Assembly: GCA_016709575.1 (NCBI GenBank)
Contig: JADJMM010000021.1
Location: 1-38,805 of the forward strand
DNA length: 38,805 nucleotides
Source of the DNA: Sphingobacteriaceae bacterium
Lineage (GTDB): Bacteria; Bacteroidota; Bacteroidia; B-17B0; Aurantibacillaceae
Reading direction: 5' to 3'
Shown: piece by piece, positions 18,899 to 27,686 of the stretch
Layout: each line of letters starts with the position of its first letter
Numbering within the stretch: position 1 is the first letter of the stretch
Translations under genes and position numbers: made by a program
The notes under the pieces: generated by a model
What the model was told of the DNA's origin: nothing
The model's input: the letters and a program-made list of their open reading frames with translations, nothing else
Database searches by the model: none

Positions 18899-20497
18899 AT
18901 AAAAAAACTTATCTATTATTTAATATTAATTTTCATTACAAGTTTTGCAATTGGCCAAAAGTCGAAAGTTGATTCCCTTGAGCAAAAATTTAATGAAGAA
19001 AAAGATGGTTTTAAAAAAGTATCTCTTTTAATTAAGTTATGTGAGTATTGCGATATAAGCGATAACCTTAAGTACGGTACACGCGCACTTGAGCTAATTA
19101 CTAAATTAAAGAAAACTTCAAAAGGCACCGACACCAATACTACCTTATTAGAACAGGAAGCTGAAGCTTATAAATTTATTGGCATTTATTATAGCGACAA
19201 TAACAACCATAATGAACAAAAGACCATCTTCAATTTTAATAAATCGCTAAGTATTTTCAGGGAACTTAAATCATGGGATAATATTGACGACCTCAATAAT
19301 ATGACAGAAAGCGAATACGTACGCTCAGGGAATATTTACATGCAATTGCAGACTTTAAAAAGCTCGCTTGATTGGGGAAAAACAAATGACAACAAACAGG
19401 TAATGGCCCGATATATTTATCGTATTGCCCGGTTTTAAGCCAGCATTGGCGACACCTCAAAAGCAATTGAATATGCAAGAGAAGGAGTAGATTTAGAAAA
19501 GAAAATTAATGATCCTAAAAGGTTGGCAAAAGGTTATATGCTAGCAGGCGATCTTTTCGCTAAAATAGGCCTGGAACATGAAGCCATTAAGTTTTACAAT
19601 AAAGCTTTAGTTGAATATGAAAAAAATAAAGATAGCACTGAATATGTATATATTTATTTAGGTTTGGGAAGCACCTACGCCATCATTGCTAACTATGAAG
19701 AAGCCAATAAAAATTTTAAACAAGCACTTAGTTGCACTAAGGCATCAGACCATAGTGGGACTTCACCCATTGAAATTAATATTGAATTAGGCCGACTGGA
19801 ATACAAATTTAAAAATTTCAGTGCTGCTGCTGATTACCATAAACTAGCACTTGAGCTTAGTTTACAAATAGGATTTCCGGGCGGCGAGGCTATTTCCTCT
19901 CATGAATTAGCTAAAGACCTTTTTCAGCTGAAAAAATACGCGGAAGCAAAAAAACATGCTGAAAGATCCTTAGAAATAAAAAAGAAAATAACCAGCGTTG
20001 AACAAATTATGCGTACCGAAAAAATTTGTTTCAGGATTGACTCAGCAATAGGAAATTACAAAGAAGCACTAATACATTACATGGCTTTTATGACGCTTCA
20101 AAATAAATTAAATACTGAGGAGATTCACCGTTCGTCGATTAAGGAAGATCTTAACCACAAATTCGAGGAAGAAAAAGAAAAAGAAAAACTCGTACAACAA
20201 AAGAAAGAAGCAGAAGCCGCTTCTGAATTAAAGCAGCAAAAATTTATTCGTAATTCTTTATTTATTGGCTTTCTTCTTTTAGGCTTGGTGGCTTTGATTA
20301 TTCTCCGAAATTATTTTGCTAAGAAAAAACTAAGTGCAGAACTTGCCAATAAGAATCATGAAATCTCACATCAAAAACATTTAATAGAAGAAAAACAGAA
20401 AGAGGTACTTGACAGCATTCGTTATGCTAAAAGAATTCAAACCTCTCTTCTTCCCACAGAGAAATATATCGAGAGGATTTTTAAAGATAAGAAGTAG
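18899..20497 (+). pseudogene. TPR protein with coiled coil, broken by an in-frame stop
   Basis: One reading frame holds a signal peptide (KKLIYYLILIFITSFAIGQ), several TPR-like repeats (for example AIKFYNKALVEYEKN, EEANKNFKQALS, AEAKKHAERSLEI), a charged coiled coil (19,150-20,240 region end), one transmembrane helix (NSLFIGFLLLGLVALIIL) and a C-terminal segment DSIRYAKRIQTSLLPTEKYI. The last is the linker that precedes SpoIIE-type phosphatase domains in related Bacteroidota proteins, but no phosphatase follows. A TAA at 19436-19438 interrupts the frame where Tyr is expected (RIARF-stop-ASIGDTSKA), a single T-to-A change. The expected ATG is ATA at 18899. Both defects point to loss of function or sequence errors. 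Length without the stop is about 532 residues. Confidence 0.75.
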
Positions 20498-20535
20498 ACG
20501 GCTGGCTTTTGAGGAGTTTAGATAAACAAAAAAAC

Positions 20536-20578
20536 TCCTCACCTTTTTAAGGGGAGGTGTCCGAAGGACGGAGGGGTT
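20536..20578. repeat. Palindromic repeat with GTCC-GAA-GGAC hairpin
   Basis: The layout is CTCCTCACCTTTTTAAGGGG, then AGGT, then GTCCGAAGGAC, then GGAGGGGTTT. It parallels the element at 17766-17822, where the GAA-loop hairpin has a different stem sequence. Confidence 0.6.
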
Positions 20579-20670
20579 TGTTCTATATTGAACATTGCTC
20601 TCCAATTTAGAGACAGTCACTTGATAAACATTTCGTTTTGTATTCACTACTGTTTTTCAATTTTTGTTTC

Positions 20671-20816
20671 TTCTCCGTTACTTTTTGTCTTGACACAAAA
20701 AGTAACCAAAAAAGTCAAGAAAATTCGATACTGCGCACAAGGCTACCCAGCTGGCACGAATTTTCCAGCTTGCGCGCGTTCTTCCACAACAACTTCCTTT
20801 ACTTCTTGAAATTTTG
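20671..20816. repeat. Structured repeat, copy B
   Basis: Hairpin 1 is identical to copy A (20680-20688 with 20695-20703). Hairpin 2 is GAAAATTCG (20719-20727) with CGAATTTTC (20757-20765): two base pairs differ from copy A and both are compensated. The shared GTTCTTCCACAAC lies near 20778. The 493-base gap 20498-20990 is filled mainly by such repeats; no gene is seen. Confidence 0.75.
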
Positions 20817-20875
20817 CCTCTTAACCCCGGAGGGGTTTAATGTTTGTAACCCGAGACAAAAACACACACCACTCT

Positions 20876-20911
20876 CGCGCCACTTTTGCGTTTACGCAAA
20901 AGGGTGGCGCG
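20876..20911. repeat. Strong nested hairpin upstream of the barrel protein gene
   Basis: CGCGCCAC-TTTTGCG, loop TTTA, CGCAAAA, bulge GG, GTGGCGCG: 15 paired bases with one two-base bulge. A smaller AACCCCGGAGGGGTT palindrome lies at 20823-20837. Confidence 0.6.
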
Positions 20912-20990
20912 CAATTGAAAGATGGTGAATCTCACTAATTTTAAAATTTAGTTTTTATACTTTTTCAAAGAAAATGACGTTATTACTATA

Positions 20991-21620
20991 TTGAAAAAAA
21001 TTCTTGTTATAATAGCGATTTTTAATTGTGTATGGTTGTGCGCTCAGCATGGCTATAAATCAAAATATCGCGTTGGGCTTAAGCTGGGATTTTCGGGCCA
21101 TACGCTCTCGGGAGATCTTACTAAAAGTAAACCCGGCGGAAACTTGTTAGGAGGATTTTGGTTCCAATTAAAAATGAACAAAAGCTGGACGGCTCAGACG
21201 GAACTTTTACTTATAGATAAAGGAATCGGTGTTCGTGAAGCCGGAAAGAGTCCACGTTTTGTTAACCTTCATTATTTTGAAGTGCCAGTGCTTTTTCAAT
21301 ATCATAAAAAGAAAATCTATTTTGAATTTGGTCCGGGTTTGGGATATATGATTAATTACCGTGAACATTTATATGGTAATGAAACACCCGACCTTGTAAA
21401 TAAACATCCATTTACGAGAACCGAACTTTCATTTAATCTTGGTATTGGTTGCAACTTAACCGAGAAGTGGGCAATCGGATTAAGACTTAGTCATTCTTTA
21501 TTACCGGTAAGGGGCGCTGTTCCTTTAGTCTCTAAAGCGTCTTATAATCAATTATTAACTTTAAGCGTATCTCGCCAGTTCCAACTAAAGAAAAAGAAAG
21601 CTAGTGATCCACAAGAATAA
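20991..21620 (+). CDS. Outer-membrane beta-barrel protein (porin-like)
   Basis: A 209-residue secreted protein. The start is TTG at 20991, chosen because it begins a clear signal peptide (KKILVIIAIFNCVWLCAQ). The mature part alternates hydrophobic and polar residues in beta strands: VGLKLGFSGHTLSG, GGFWFQLKMNKSWTAQTELL, YFEVPVLFQYHKKKIYFEFG, ELSFNLGIGCNLTEKWAIGL. It ends in strands followed by a lysine-rich tail (QLKKKKASDPQE). This matches the small eight-strand PorT/OmpW-like barrels (OMP_b-brl_2) frequent in Bacteroidota. Ligand or role unknown. The frame is intact. Confidence 0.8.
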   Translation: MKKILVIIAIFNCVWLCAQHGYKSKYRVGLKLGFSGHTLSGDLTKSKPGGNLLGGFWFQLKMNKSWTAQTELLLIDKGIGVREAGKSPRFVNLHYFEVPVLFQYHKKKIYFEFGPGLGYMINYREHLYGNETPDLVNKHPFTRTELSFNLGIGCNLTEKWAIGLRLSHSLLPVRGAVPLVSKASYNQLLTLSVSRQFQLKKKKASDPQE

Positions 21621-21680
21621 TTCTCTGTCACTTTTTTCCGTATGAAAAAAGTAACCGAAAATCCCGATAGCTATCGGGAG
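21621..21680. repeat. Structured repeat, partial copy C
   Basis: It shares TTCTCTGTCA with copy A. Hairpin 1 is ACTTTTTTC (21630-21638) with GAAAAAAGT (21644-21652), again compensated against copies A and B. Hairpin 2 is replaced by the perfect palindrome CCCGATAGCTATCGGG (21663-21678). Confidence 0.65.
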
Positions 21681-21735
21681 GGCTTTTGAGTGTTTAGATA
21701 AATCACGGATTACAAAGCAGCCTAAAATATAAAAA

Positions 21736-21767
21736 CCCCAGCTTTCGCTAGGGCTTTATTTTTTTTT
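21736..21767 (+). terminator. Rho-independent terminator after the barrel gene
   Basis: A CCCCAGC-TTTC-GCTAGGG hairpin with one mismatch is followed by GCTTTATTTTTTTTT. It lies about 115 bases beyond the stop at 21620. Confidence 0.55.
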
Positions 21768-21888
21768 GACACTTTAAAACTCCCTCCAGCACAATTAAAA
21801 AAATCAATGAGGGACAGAATATTTTATACAAAGATAATGGCGTTAATAAAGAAAACAAAGATTTTTTTTGAAAATTTAGCTTTCATGG

Positions 21889-22122
21889 TTATTTAAACAC
21901 TTCCGCAAGTCTTTGACCGACAGATCTTTGCAAAATACCTTGATTGACTTCATTCAAGTTAATTAATTGAAAAGCTAATTGGTACTGGAAGAATCCAAAT
22001 TCTGTTATAAGTTTTCCAATAAATTCATCCGCAAATGACGAAGATAAGAGACCAACATTTTCAAAGTCGATGATGATTCTTTTGCGAGCCATTTTATTAA
22101 TATTGACTACTTCAGTTCTCAT
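21889..22122 (-). CDS. DUF4325 STAS-like protein
   Basis: A 77-residue protein matching the DUF4325 STAS-like pattern: KRIIIDFENVGLLSSSFADE followed by FIGKLITEFGFFQY and LINLNEVNQGILQRSV. STAS folds usually regulate partner kinases or phosphatases through protein contacts; the SSSFADE stretch lies where the regulatory Ser of STAS proteins is found. Its ATG overlaps the stop of the upstream ATPase-like gene (ATGA at 22119-22122), so the two are translationally coupled. Proteins of this family often pair with GHKL ATPases. It is the last gene of the four-gene caspase operon. Confidence 0.75.
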   Translation of the reverse strand: MRTEVVNINKMARKRIIIDFENVGLLSSSFADEFIGKLITEFGFFQYQLAFQLINLNEVNQGILQRSVGQRLAEVFK

Positions 22123-23028
22123 ATGCTCACCCGATTCACGAGTACCTGTTCCACCTTCAAATTTACAAACGGAATATACGATTCCCCTGTTTCATTTTCA
22201 AGGTTTTCAATATATAAGTTTGGAAATGTAAATCCCGGTATTGCGTTTGTCAATAATGTTTCTTTATTGAGATTCAAATTAAAACTTATGAATGTGCCTT
22301 TATTTTTCTTACTTAAAAAAACAATATCCTTAAAGTTATTTGTGGCATTATCTTTAAAATAAATCCCTCCTCTTCCCGATATTATAGTCAAGTGTCCAGA
22401 ATTTTCCTGAACAATTTTATACATACCCCACATACCATTGCCCTGCCCTTTGCTTCGCATTCCTTTCACCCCTTGTTGAACAGAAAGCGAAATAGCATTA
22501 ATATCATTTCTAGGTTTAGGAGGAGTATTTTTAAGGGTCTGCAATAAACCAACTCCCGTATCTACAATACAAACATTTAATACTTGACGTTTCTTTTTTC
22601 GACTCAATAAGTCCATCAACTATTTTATAAACGTGTTTGGATTCGCTAAATTTCCATACTTTATCCAAAAAACTATTTGTTGGATTTTCTACTGGAATTT
22701 CTGGTGAGTAAAATGAAGTTCCAAGTAAATAGGAATTATGAACCCTTATTTCAAATGAAAGTCCTTGTGTCTTAAAAAATTCTATACAAGCAGAAATTGA
22801 CACGAGAGGTCCAGGTAAAACCATATTAACTGATGAAAAATCAAGAATAATATTTGTATGTCCGAACTTATGTTTCATTTTATAAATGACACGCATAAAT
22901 TCTGGTATAACCCGTGCATGAGATAAATCTAAAACAGAAACCGAGTTATCCTTAATTGCGGTATAATAATTTAAGCCTAGTGGTTTAACTTGACGCTCTT
23001 CACTAACTATTTTATCTTTTTCAGTCAT
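22119..23028 (-). CDS. STAS-like / GHKL ATPase domain protein, N-box apparently missing
   Basis: The N-terminal half (residues 1-130) has a STAS-like pattern: SVSVLDLSHARVIPEFMRVI, HTNIILDFSSVNMVLPGPLV. The second half has the ATP-binding motifs of GHKL ATPases: NVCIVDTGVGLLQTL (G1/N2 box), then GQGNGMWGMYKIVQENSGHL (G2 box) and TIISGRGGIYF. Between them, where relatives have the N box with a conserved ELxxNxxxH, the sequence passes within a few residues from VYKIVDGLI to RQVLNVCIVD, and the frame changes near 22600. Either about 40-50 residues are lost here or the N box is absent. ATP binding would need it. The gene is 7 bases after the small 58-residue gene. Confidence 0.75.
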
Positions 23029-23035
23029 CTAGAAT

Positions 23036-23212
23036 TCAGGATTTGTAAGTTTTCGTTTTAATTACATCTACACACCCAAACATTTCTATCATAGAGTCAG
23101 TATAACCTTTTAATCTGTCTCCTTCATGAAATTCCAAGTATATAATTTTTCCGGTACGTCTTGCTTCCTTCTCAAACATTTCAATTGAAATATTCACATG
23201 ACTTTGCATCAT
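23036..23212 (-). CDS. 58-residue protein in the caspase operon
   Basis: An open frame fills the gap between the caspase-like and ATPase-like genes: MMQSHVNISIEMFEKEARRT, GKIIYLEFHEGDRLKGYTDS, MIEMFGCVDVIKTKTYKS. Gaps are 17 bases upstream and 7 bases downstream, as expected for a real operon member. Predicted to be alpha/beta with no signal peptide. No family recognised. The amino-acid composition looks protein-like, but homologues would be needed to confirm it. Confidence 0.6.
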   Translation of the reverse strand: MMQSHVNISIEMFEKEARRTGKIIYLEFHEGDRLKGYTDSMIEMFGCVDVIKTKTYKS

Positions 23213-23229
23213 CGTGAATTTTTTAAATC

Positions 23230-24414
23230 TTACAGTAAAGAATCACATTCATCATCAATCCTAAAATTTTTCTGCATCGAGTAAAAGCTAGCAATGTTTA
23301 CTTCTATTTTACACGACTCCTCTAGTTCTTTAAAATCAAAATTGAAGGTATTGAACCCATTTTCACTTATAACGCTCATACTAAAAAATACTGCACAAGT
23401 ATTTTGAAAGTGCTGAGCCGTTTGAATGCCCCCACCTTGTCTTGAACCAACATTTGGTTCAAACAGATTAAAGTACTTTCCATTATCAATAAGAACAACT
23501 TTATTCCTTGAGATTTCCACGCTTTGAACAGCAGCATTTCCCTTTTCTAAAGATTTTGTATTTTGGCAATGTTCTCTTATATAGCGTTGAAACTCGCCTA
23601 ATACATCTTCTTTAGTTTTCAAATAAGTATTCAGTGAATTTACCAATATGTCCCAGTCAAAAGTTTCCGGGTCATCAATATCATATCGCACGTAGAATTC
23701 ATCTTGATTAAAGCAATTTGCCAATGGATATGTGCCTATACTTTTGATTTGCTGAAATGGACTTTGTTTAAAATCTGGATTTAACTTAAAGAAGGTATTT
23801 ATTTTACTGAACAAAGAGTTTATATCCAAATATTGATCTTCATTATAATTTTTTAAATCTCGGAGAATGTTAATCATAAAATGAGTAAATCGCCCATTTT
23901 TATTTCTTGATTCTTTCGCTGTTTCATTTTCTGCACACGCACATATAATAAATGTGCCAGCCGTCTCTTTTGATACTGAAGAAAATAGTTGTGCGGACTT
24001 CTGAGTTTCTTCTGCACCAATTCCAGAATAACAACTATCAAAAAATATAAGTTTTGTTTTAGGAGATAATTCTTCGAGCTTTTGAATAATTTCAGAAATT
24101 CTGATGTCCTTATTCTTAAAAACAACAGTAGTTTCATCTGCTTTAATACCATGGCCTGAAAAGTAAAAGAATAAATCATCTTCCTTAGCAGTAAATTCTA
24201 TTTTCAATTTATCTACGGTATCACAAAAGGTTTTCCAAGGATCACTATTAGGTTCTTTATCATCACTCTTAATTATTCGCCAATCTTCTTCACCAACACT
24301 ACAAATACGCGTAAAAACATCTGTAATGTCTTTTGCATCTTTAACACAGAACTTTAAATTCTTGCAATCAACATAATCATTAATTCCGACGGCTATTGAA
24401 TATCGTTTACCCAT
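23230..24414 (-). CDS. Caspase-like cysteine peptidase (Peptidase C14, metacaspase-type)
   Basis: A complete 394-residue protein. Residues 1-215 form a caspase p20-like domain: YSIAVGINDYVDCKNLKFCV, the catalytic His in DDLFFYFSGHGIKAD (about residue 91) and the catalytic Cys in KLIFFDSCYSGIG (about residue 127), then GRFTHFMINILRDL. Both dyad residues are intact. The C-terminal 180 residues show no recognised domain. No signal peptide is present, so it acts in the cytoplasm. It heads a four-gene operon with the 58-residue protein, the STAS/GHKL protein and DUF4325. Bacterial caspase-like peptidases often act as effectors in signalling or abortive infection; the trigger here is unknown. Confidence 0.88.
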   Translation of the reverse strand: MGKRYSIAVGINDYVDCKNLKFCVKDAKDITDVFTRICSVGEEDWRIIKSDDKEPNSDPWKTFCDTVDKLKIEFTAKEDDLFFYFSGHGIKADETTVVFKNKDIRISEIIQKLEELSPKTKLIFFDSCYSGIGAEETQKSAQLFSSVSKETAGTFIICACAENETAKESRNKNGRFTHFMINILRDLKNYNEDQYLDINSLFSKINTFFKLNPDFKQSPFQQIKSIGTYPLANCFNQDEFYVRYDIDDPETFDWDILVNSLNTYLKTKEDVLGEFQRYIREHCQNTKSLEKGNAAVQSVEISRNKVVLIDNGKYFNLFEPNVGSRQGGGIQTAQHFQNTCAVFFSMSVISENGFNTFNFDFKELEESCKIEVNIASFYSMQKNFRIDDECDSLL

Positions 24415-24500
24415 AATTAATTAGGTTTAACATAAAGATACAAATAAGATTTTAATCAACTTAAAGATTTTGGCTTAGGGATGCGCAGGGTTTAGTTCTT

Positions 24501-24576
24501 TTGCTTTTTCAGCAAAAAACCGCAGCGAAGCGGAGCCCGGAGCAGCCCGACCGCTTTTCGCGGTAAGCCCCGAGTT
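24501..24576. repeat. GC-rich palindromic repeat
   Basis: A sharply GC-rich patch in AT-rich DNA. It includes TTGCT-TTTTC-AGCAA (24501-24515) and CCGC-TTTTCG-style GCGG pairing (24551-24563), with GCAGCGAAGCGGAGCCCGGA between. It resembles a dispersed Bacteroidota intergenic repeat and overlaps the 3' end of the next gene. Confidence 0.6.
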
Positions 24577-24925
24577 TTTTAATTTTCTCTTTTGATTTGT
24601 TTGTATACAACCCACCCCGCAATTGATAGACTGAGTGAAGAACTGCACACCAGAAAATGGGGGAGTCTCCTGGTAAATCAAAAAGAATCCCAATTACAAA
24701 AGAAAAGAACACAATAAGAATTACTGAATACCAGAAAAAGTTGCGTATGTAATACCTTTGCTTCTTGGTCTTCTTCCAAATGTCAGAAGCAATAAAATAA
24801 AGCATTGCAATCCCAACTAGAACCAGAAAACCAATTGAAACAAAACCTATCACATTAAGTTCGTTTTTGCTATAATGGTGATAAGGTCCATAATGCCACT
24901 TCAATATGAATAAACAATGCTTCAT
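24509..24925 (-). CDS. Small membrane protein, hypothetical
   Basis: A 138-residue protein with two or three hydrophobic helices: VIGFVSIGFLVLVGIAMLYF, NFFWYSVILIVFFSFVIGIL. A short third segment follows (IFWCAVLHSVYQL). No catalytic motif or known family recognised. The last 23 or so residues (from LGAYREK onward) are encoded by the GC-rich repeat at 24501-24576, so the original C terminus may have been replaced or extended by the repeat insertion. Confidence 0.5.
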   Translation of the reverse strand: MKHCLFILKWHYGPYHHYSKNELNVIGFVSIGFLVLVGIAMLYFIASDIWKKTKKQRYYIRNFFWYSVILIVFFSFVIGILFDLPGDSPIFWCAVLHSVYQLRGGLYTNKSKEKIKKLGAYREKRSGCSGLRFAAVFC

Positions 24926-24948
24926 TTTTCCTATTTAAGAACGAAAAA

Positions 24949-25582
24949 CTAATTAATCGCCTTCAACCTCTGAGCCGATTCATCACTTATCTTCACATCA
25001 TTGTTTACAATCCAGTCTTTCATTTTGTTGATGAAGATATCTTTGTCTTGGATAGAAAAGTTTTGATGTTAACAGACTTGCCGTTCTTTTTTATTAGGTA
25101 AAAAATATCGTGGCGGTATTCTACGTTTTCAATTTCGGTGGCGAAGATTTTTTCCATGTCTTCGAGGGCAATTAAAATGTAATTGGCGTAAACATTTACG
25201 AAGCAAAGTTTTTATAATACTTTAACAAGCTGATGATAATCTCAGTTAAAGCCAAAGCCAAACAAACAGGATACAAAATTTTAACTCCACTGGGCGAGAA
25301 AGCCAGCAACAAAGCAAAGGTTAAATAAATACCAATTTTAATGGCGCGTAACATATAGAAACTCCCCGGGTAATAAGAGTAACGCTCAACGGGTAACGTG
25401 GCTTTGTAAGCGGTGTTGTTGTATTCGAAATAACTGAGCAAAGCGTACACCAAACCCATTACCACCTGAGCTATCAGAAGGTCGGTATCCGTCATAATTA
25501 CATTAAAAATGCTTAAAACGGTAATGGTAACGAGGGCAATTAGAACGAGGTTCTTCCCTATTATTGCGTTTGTTGAGTTCAT
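24949..25582 (-). CDS. Membrane protein with C-terminal cytoplasmic domain, hypothetical
   Basis: The first 128 residues contain four hydrophobic helices (NLVLIALVTITVLSIFNVIM, LLIAQVVMGLVYALLSYFEY, IGIYLTFALLLAFSPSG, ILYPVCLALALTEIIISLL). Directly after the stop at 25196 another frame continues NVYANYILIALEDMEKIFAT, VEYRHDIFYLIKKNGKSVNI and, after a second break near 25070, QDKDIFINKMKDWIVNN to a stop at 24949. I read this as one protein of about 210 residues split by two one-base indels. The alternative is a four-helix protein followed by a separate small soluble protein. No known family. Confidence 0.5.
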
Positions 25583-25608
25583 GCTTTTTTTAGTAACTTT
25601 AAATCCAA

Positions 25609-27656
25609 ATGAGCTTCGTCTTTCCTTCTTTCCTATACGCCCTTTTCGCTGTCTCTATTCCTATCATTATTCATTTATTCAATTTCAGGAAATACAAAAC
25701 GGTTTACTTTACAAACGTAAAGTTTTTACGTGAATTAAAACAGGAAAGTCAGTCGAAATCACGTTTAAAAGAGCTTTTAATTTTAGCAGCCCGTATTTTG
25801 GCTATTACTTGTCTGGTTTTAGCCTTTGCCCAACCCGTTTTGGTAGATAAAACAGCCGTAATAAAAACAGGCGATAAAGCCATTGGCATTTACATTGATA
25901 ATTCGTTTAGCATGGAGGGACTGAACAAAAACGGTTCTTTACTAAGCGATGCCAAAAAACGCGCCAACGAAATTATAGATGCTTTTGGAAATGCAGATAG
26001 ATTTATGTTGCTGACCAATGATTTTGAAGGCAAGCATCAACGTTTATTATCGAAAGAAGAAATTAAAGATGCTATTACTGAACTCAGAATTTCGGCGGCG
26101 GTAAAACCTTTGTCGAGTGTTGTAAAGCGACAAAATGATTTTTTAAAATCGAGCAAGGCAAAAGATTTACGTCAGTTTATTATAAGTGATTTTCAAAAAT
26201 CGGTTTCTGATTTTAAAAATATGAATGCGGATACTTTGATCAGCACCACTTTAATTCCGTTGGCGGCGAATAACAATAATAATATTTACATCGACAGTTG
26301 TTGGTTTGAAACACTGGTTCAACAAAAAGGAATTATTCAGAAATTAAATATCCGGGTTTGGAATAAAAGTAATCAAGCGGTTGAGAATGGAACTATTAAA
26401 CTCTTCATCAACAAACAACAAATAGGGATTGCCTCTTACAACGCCGATGCCAATTCGAAAGCAGAAACTAAATTAACTTTTGAATGTAAGGAAGAAGGTT
26501 TTAATTTTTGCTCTCTGAAAATTGAAGATTATCCGATTGTGTTTGATGACGAATTATTTTTCTCTTTCAATTCTAAATTAAATATTTCTGCGCTCGTTAT
26601 TAACGGAAAAGATTCAAAAACAGGAACCCATTTTAAAAGTTTGATGCAAAATGATAGTCTGTTTAATTTTAAAGAGAACAACGAACAAGCAATCGATTAC
26701 GCATTATTCGCTACCAGTAATTTAATTGTGCTGAATGAAGTGGAAAATTTTTCTTCAGGTCTAATTGCTGAAATAACCAAGTACGTTGACAATGGCGGTT
26801 ATCTTGCAATTATTCCTGCTACAAAGGCTAACCAACAAAACTATAATGATTTTTATAAGACTTTAAATCTGCCTTTTATTTCAAATTTAGACACAGCGAA
26901 ATTAAAAGTAGAAAAACAGATTTTAGAACCGGCTTTTACGATGGCGTGTTTGATAAAATTGATGAACGCATGGATTTACCTGTAGTGAGAAAACATTATA
27001 CTTTTAATTTGAGTTCGAAAAATAATATTAATCCTGTTCTCAAATTAATTAATAATGAAACTTGGTTAGGAGAAATCACCATTAAAAACGCGAAGGTTTA
27101 TATTTTCAGCAGCTCTTTAGATGAAAGCTTCACGAATTTTTGCAAGCACGCTTTGTTTGTTCCAACCATTTATAAAATGGCGATTAATAGTTTGAAACCG
27201 AGTCCACTTTATTTTTACACGCAAAGCAATTCAGTAATAAACTTAAATGCCTTTAAAGAAAAAAGCGAAGAACCACTTCATTTAACCGAACTCAACAAAA
27301 AATTTGATGTGATTCCTGAGATCCGCGTGAACAATAACCGATTGAATGTTTATACCCAAAACCAAATTACCAACCCGGGGTTCTATAAACTGAACCATAA
27401 GGGACAAGACCTGCAATCGCTGGCCTTTAATTACAACCGTTTGGAGTCGGGTTTGGAGTTTTTTACCAATGAAGACATAGAAAAAAGTATTGCTGAGAAT
27501 AACCTCATTTCGTTTAAGAATTTAGTGGCGGCTGAGAAGAGTTTAACCGCCTCTGTACAGGAAATAAGCGGTAATGTGAAACTTTGGAAATTATTTATTA
27601 TCTTCGCTCTGACTTTTATAGCAATAGAAGTAGCACTGATACGATTTTTTAAGTAG
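25609..27656 (+). CDS. BatA-type membrane protein with von Willebrand A-like domain
   Basis: The N terminus is the BatA domain (TIGR02226): FPSFLYALFAVSIPIIIHLF, NFRKYKTVYFTNVKFLRELK, then a transmembrane helix around LAARILAITCLVLAFAQPVL. A vWA-like domain follows, with the metal-site motif YIDNSFSMEG (DxSxS, residues about 104-113). The rest is beta-rich, and a final helix (LWKLFIIFALTFIAIEVALI) anchors the C terminus. A frame break near 26940 splits residues 1-445 from the last 235. Total about 680 residues. Bat proteins belong to aerotolerance-type operons, but no other bat gene is adjacent; this stand-alone form is common in Bacteroidota. Confidence 0.85.
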
Positions 27657-27686
27657 AACTTAACTTGTGTTGAGCGTAGCCGAAAC

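Noticed and set aside
17708..20911. CRISPR array
   Set aside because: The palindromes differ in sequence and spacing and are not regularly interspersed with unique spacers; no cas genes are present.
23874..24179. Overlapping gene inside the caspase-like gene
   Set aside because: It is in another frame of an intact conserved gene, and its composition (long hydrophobic and basic runs) is that of a shadow frame.
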